DNA of 33,858 nucleotides from Bacteroidales bacterium (GTDB lineage: Bacteria; Bacteroidota; Bacteroidia; Bacteroidales; ML635J-15), in NCBI GenBank assembly GCA_031275085.1, contig JAISPG010000045.1, positions 1 through 33,858 on the forward strand. The letters run 5' to 3'. Both the position numbers and the translations under genes were made by a program. Within the stretch, counting starts at the first letter, position 1. The number at the start of each line of letters is the position of its first letter. Shown here piece after piece: positions 31,871-33,858 of the stretch. The notes beneath the pieces were generated by a model. The model saw only the letters and a program-made list of their open reading frames with translations. It did not search any database and was not told where the DNA came from.

Positions 31871-33858
31871 ATGGAAAAAATTAGATTATTAAAAGTAATA
31901 CTATTTGCTGTTATTATGGCATTTGCAAGTATTGATGTATTTGCTCAGGAGCCTGTAACGATTTTTTATGAATCAATGGGAACTACTGCCAGTTCAACAG
32001 CACCGGCTTCTTATACAGGTTACGATAACTATGGAGTTGAGAATATAGCCTTTTCGGGAAATGCAGATTTACGTACTAATACGGCTTCTTCCGGATATAC
32101 GGGGGCTTCCGGAGGCTCTAATGTTTTTATTACAAATGTTGTTGATAGATATTTCCTGATTGAAGGTATAAATACTCTTGGATATGAGGATATAACATTG
32201 AGTTTTGGGCATTATAAGTCAGGAACAGCGTCAAGTAATGAACTGAAAATAGAAATAAGTGATAATGGCATACAGTATACCGAACTAACTTATACCAGAC
32301 CAACAGGATCGGGTACTGCGACATGGGTATTATTAACTTTTACAGAAGACATCCCGGCTACCGAAAATTTAAGAATTAGATTTACTCAAACAGTAAGTAC
32401 ATCAAATTATCAATTTAGAATTGATGATATTAAGTTAACCGGAACTTTAAATACTACGAACCCTGATATTTCTATAACCTCACCAGAAAATAATTCTGTT
32501 GTAAATTCAGATGAAGTTGAAGTAAACTTTACATTACGTAATTTTACAATTGACGGAGATACCCCTGACGGCAAAGTAGCCTATAAATTAGGTACTGACG
32601 GGACAGTTTTGTATACAACAGCAAGTCCGGTAACAATATCAGGTCTGGCATTAGGTGAAAATACCATATATTTTGAATTGGTTGATAACAGTGAATCCCC
32701 ACTACTTGAACCGGTAACGGCAGAATTGACAGTGATATATGAAATTCCTGTTCCGGAAATAACCATTACATCTCCTGAAGAAGGTTCTGTAATCTATTCA
32801 CAGGATCTGGAAGTAGAATTTATAGTTGAAGATTTTATAATAGGCGAAAGTGAAGGTAAGGTAAAATATACTGTTGACGAAGGTACACCATTATATACAA
32901 CAGGATCAGGTATATCCCTTAACGGTTTGAGCTATGGAGAACATACAGTAGTCCTTGAACTTGTTAATAATGATGAAAGTTCGTTAGACCCGGCTGTTAG
33001 CACCAGTGTAACATTTACCTGTGAAGAAATGACAGCAAAAATATATGAACTGGTTACTTCTATGGATGCACTTTCTGATGGAGGCAAATATCTGTTTGTA
33101 GGAGAAAAAGATGCATCATATTATGCATTGGGTTGGCAGAAAACAAGTAACAGGCATGCTGTTCCAGTAACGATTTCAGATAATACTATTACAGCGGCTC
33201 CTGCAATTGAAGTTACAGAAACCCAGGATAATGTAAATCCTTATGAAATAACATTAGAAGAAACTACAAATGGATTTGCCTTTTATGATGCCTTAAATGA
33301 AAAATATTTAGTACCGCGAACAGGTTCCAATAATGGTATGCTCCTTAGCGCTACACAGGAAGACTGGACAGTATCGGTCGGAACAGGCTCTATCGTATCG
33401 GCAGTAGCAAATAATAGTACAACATATCCCCGTGGAACAATGCAGTTTAATCAAAGTCCAGGTATTGACCCCTTGTTTTCCTGTTATGCTTCTGCATCAC
33501 AGACAGGATTTTATTTGTATAAAGCACAGGAAACAAATGATCCTGGTATCTTAATAACATCGCCAGAAAATAATTCTGTTGTAAATTCAGATGAAGTTGA
33601 AGTAAGTTTTTCGGTACGTAATTTTACAATTGGCGGAGATACTCCTGATGGTAAAGTTGCTTACAAATTGGGTTCAGATGGTATAATATCGTATACAACA
33701 ACAAGTCCGGTAACAATATCAGGTCTGGCATTAGGTGAAAATACCATATATTTTGAATTGGTTGATAACAGTGAATCGTCACTACCTGAACCGGTAACGG
33801 CAGAATTGACTGTAATATATGAAGTTCCTGTTGCAGAATTAACAATAACAAGTCCTGC
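31871..33858 (+). CDS. Secreted multi-domain protein with Ig-like repeats (3' end outside window)
   Basis: The frame is open from the ATG to the window end, 662 codons, with no stop, so the gene is cut by the edge. Residues 1-25 form a signal peptide (ending IDVFAQ). Residues about 28-195 are a lectin-like beta domain (FYESMGTTASSTAPASYTGY, FRIDDIKLTG) of the choice-of-anchor type found before nuclease or lamin-tail domains. Then an Ig-like domain starting SITSPENNSVVNSDEVEV (about 200-296), a second related one (297-395), a third domain beginning IYELVTSMDALSDGGKY (about 396-557), and a repeat of the first Ig-like domain (from 560). The first and fourth domains share exact DNA runs of 43 and 76 bases, so the duplication is recent. 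No enzyme domain is visible in the part seen; a T9SS signal may follow downstream. Confidence 0.85.
   Translation, partial: MEKIRLLKVILFAVIMAFASIDVFAQEPVTIFYESMGTTASSTAPASYTGYDNYGVENIAFSGNADLRTNTASSGYTGASGGSNVFITNVVDRYFLIEGINTLGYEDITLSFGHYKSGTASSNELKIEISDNGIQYTELTYTRPTGSGTATWVLLTFTEDIPATENLRIRFTQTVSTSNYQFRIDDIKLTGTLNTTNPDISITSPENNSVVNSDEVEVNFTLRNFTIDGDTPDGKVAYKLGTDGTVLYTTASPVTISGLALGENTIYFELVDNSESPLLEPVTAELTVIYEIPVPEITITSPEEGSVIYSQDLEVEFIVEDFIIGESEGKVKYTVDEGTPLYTTGSGISLNGLSYGEHTVVLELVNNDESSLDPAVSTSVTFTCEEMTAKIYELVTSMDALSDGGKYLFVGEKDASYYALGWQKTSNRHAVPVTISDNTITAAPAIEVTETQDNVNPYEITLEETTNGFAFYDALNEKYLVPRTGSNNGMLLSATQEDWTVSVGTGSIVSAVANNSTTYPRGTMQFNQSPGIDPLFSCYASASQTGFYLYKAQETNDPGILITSPENNSVVNSDEVEVSFSVRNFTIGGDTPDGKVAYKLGSDGIISYTTTSPVTISGLALGENTIYFELVDNSESSLPEPVTAELTVIYEVPVAELTITSP
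32483..32697 (+). repeat. Internal direct repeat, unit 1
   Basis: Repeats at 33563-33777, exactly 1080 bases (360 codons) later. Identical runs cover 32483-32525 (43 bases) and 32622-32697 (76 bases); between them there are scattered substitutions and no gap. Confidence 0.95.
33563..33777 (+). repeat. Internal direct repeat, unit 2
   Basis: Second copy of 32483-32697; see that entry. Confidence 0.95.

Noticed and set aside
1..33858. T9SS machinery, tRNA or rRNA genes
   Set aside because: None seen; only cargo proteins with sorting domains are present, so the secretion apparatus must be encoded elsewhere.

Overview
The window looks like a chromosomal segment of an anaerobic member of the Bacteroidota, probably order Bacteroidales. 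The support is: three secreted proteins with type IX secretion (T9SS) C-terminal sorting domains; promoters of the Bacteroidota type (TTTG, about 19 bases, TAnnTTTG), best seen before rpmH; an RseC-like gene followed by rnfBCDGEA; TPR-containing histidine kinases; and low GC. No mobile-element gene, tRNA, rRNA or CRISPR array was found.

Layout. (1) 97-11548, minus strand: seven co-oriented genes for surface or secreted proteins and one unknown: a beta-helix protein, a small hypothetical protein, a lipoprotein with Ig-like and propeller repeats, an outer-membrane barrel, and three T9SS cargo proteins (GLUG repeats, autotransporter-type beta strands, fibronectin III). The gaps between them carry a mosaic of short dispersed repeats, and some of the same repeat sequence appears translated inside two of the sorting domains. 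(2) 11872-16871: two divergent, paralogous TPR histidine kinases; only the plus-strand one is followed by a LuxR-type response regulator. (3) 16996-20211, minus: a heterodisulfide-reductase-like cluster, HdrC, HdrB, a short HdrA and a small HdrC-like ferredoxin. (4) 20212-20899: a long gap with no gene seen. (5) 20900-25564, minus: rpmH, rsmG, an ECF sigma factor, a family 2 glycosyltransferase, mazG and a DUF1016/YhcG-type nuclease. (6) 25659-31271, minus: the complete Rnf complex behind an RseC-like gene. (7) 31272-31870: an AT-rich divergent gap with several inverted repeats. (8) 31871 to the window end, plus: an incomplete secreted protein with a recent internal duplication.

How the parts may work together. 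Rnf exchanges electrons between ferredoxin and NAD while moving ions across the membrane. The HdrCBA-like proteins are soluble iron-sulfur/flavin electron carriers that could use the same ferredoxin or NADH pool; this link is inference. The kinase/regulator pair sits beside the surface-protein cluster and could regulate it, but nothing in the sequence proves this. The least explained items are the Hdr-like cluster, the palindrome pair inside the nuclease gene, and the repeat-derived inserts in the T9SS sorting domains.
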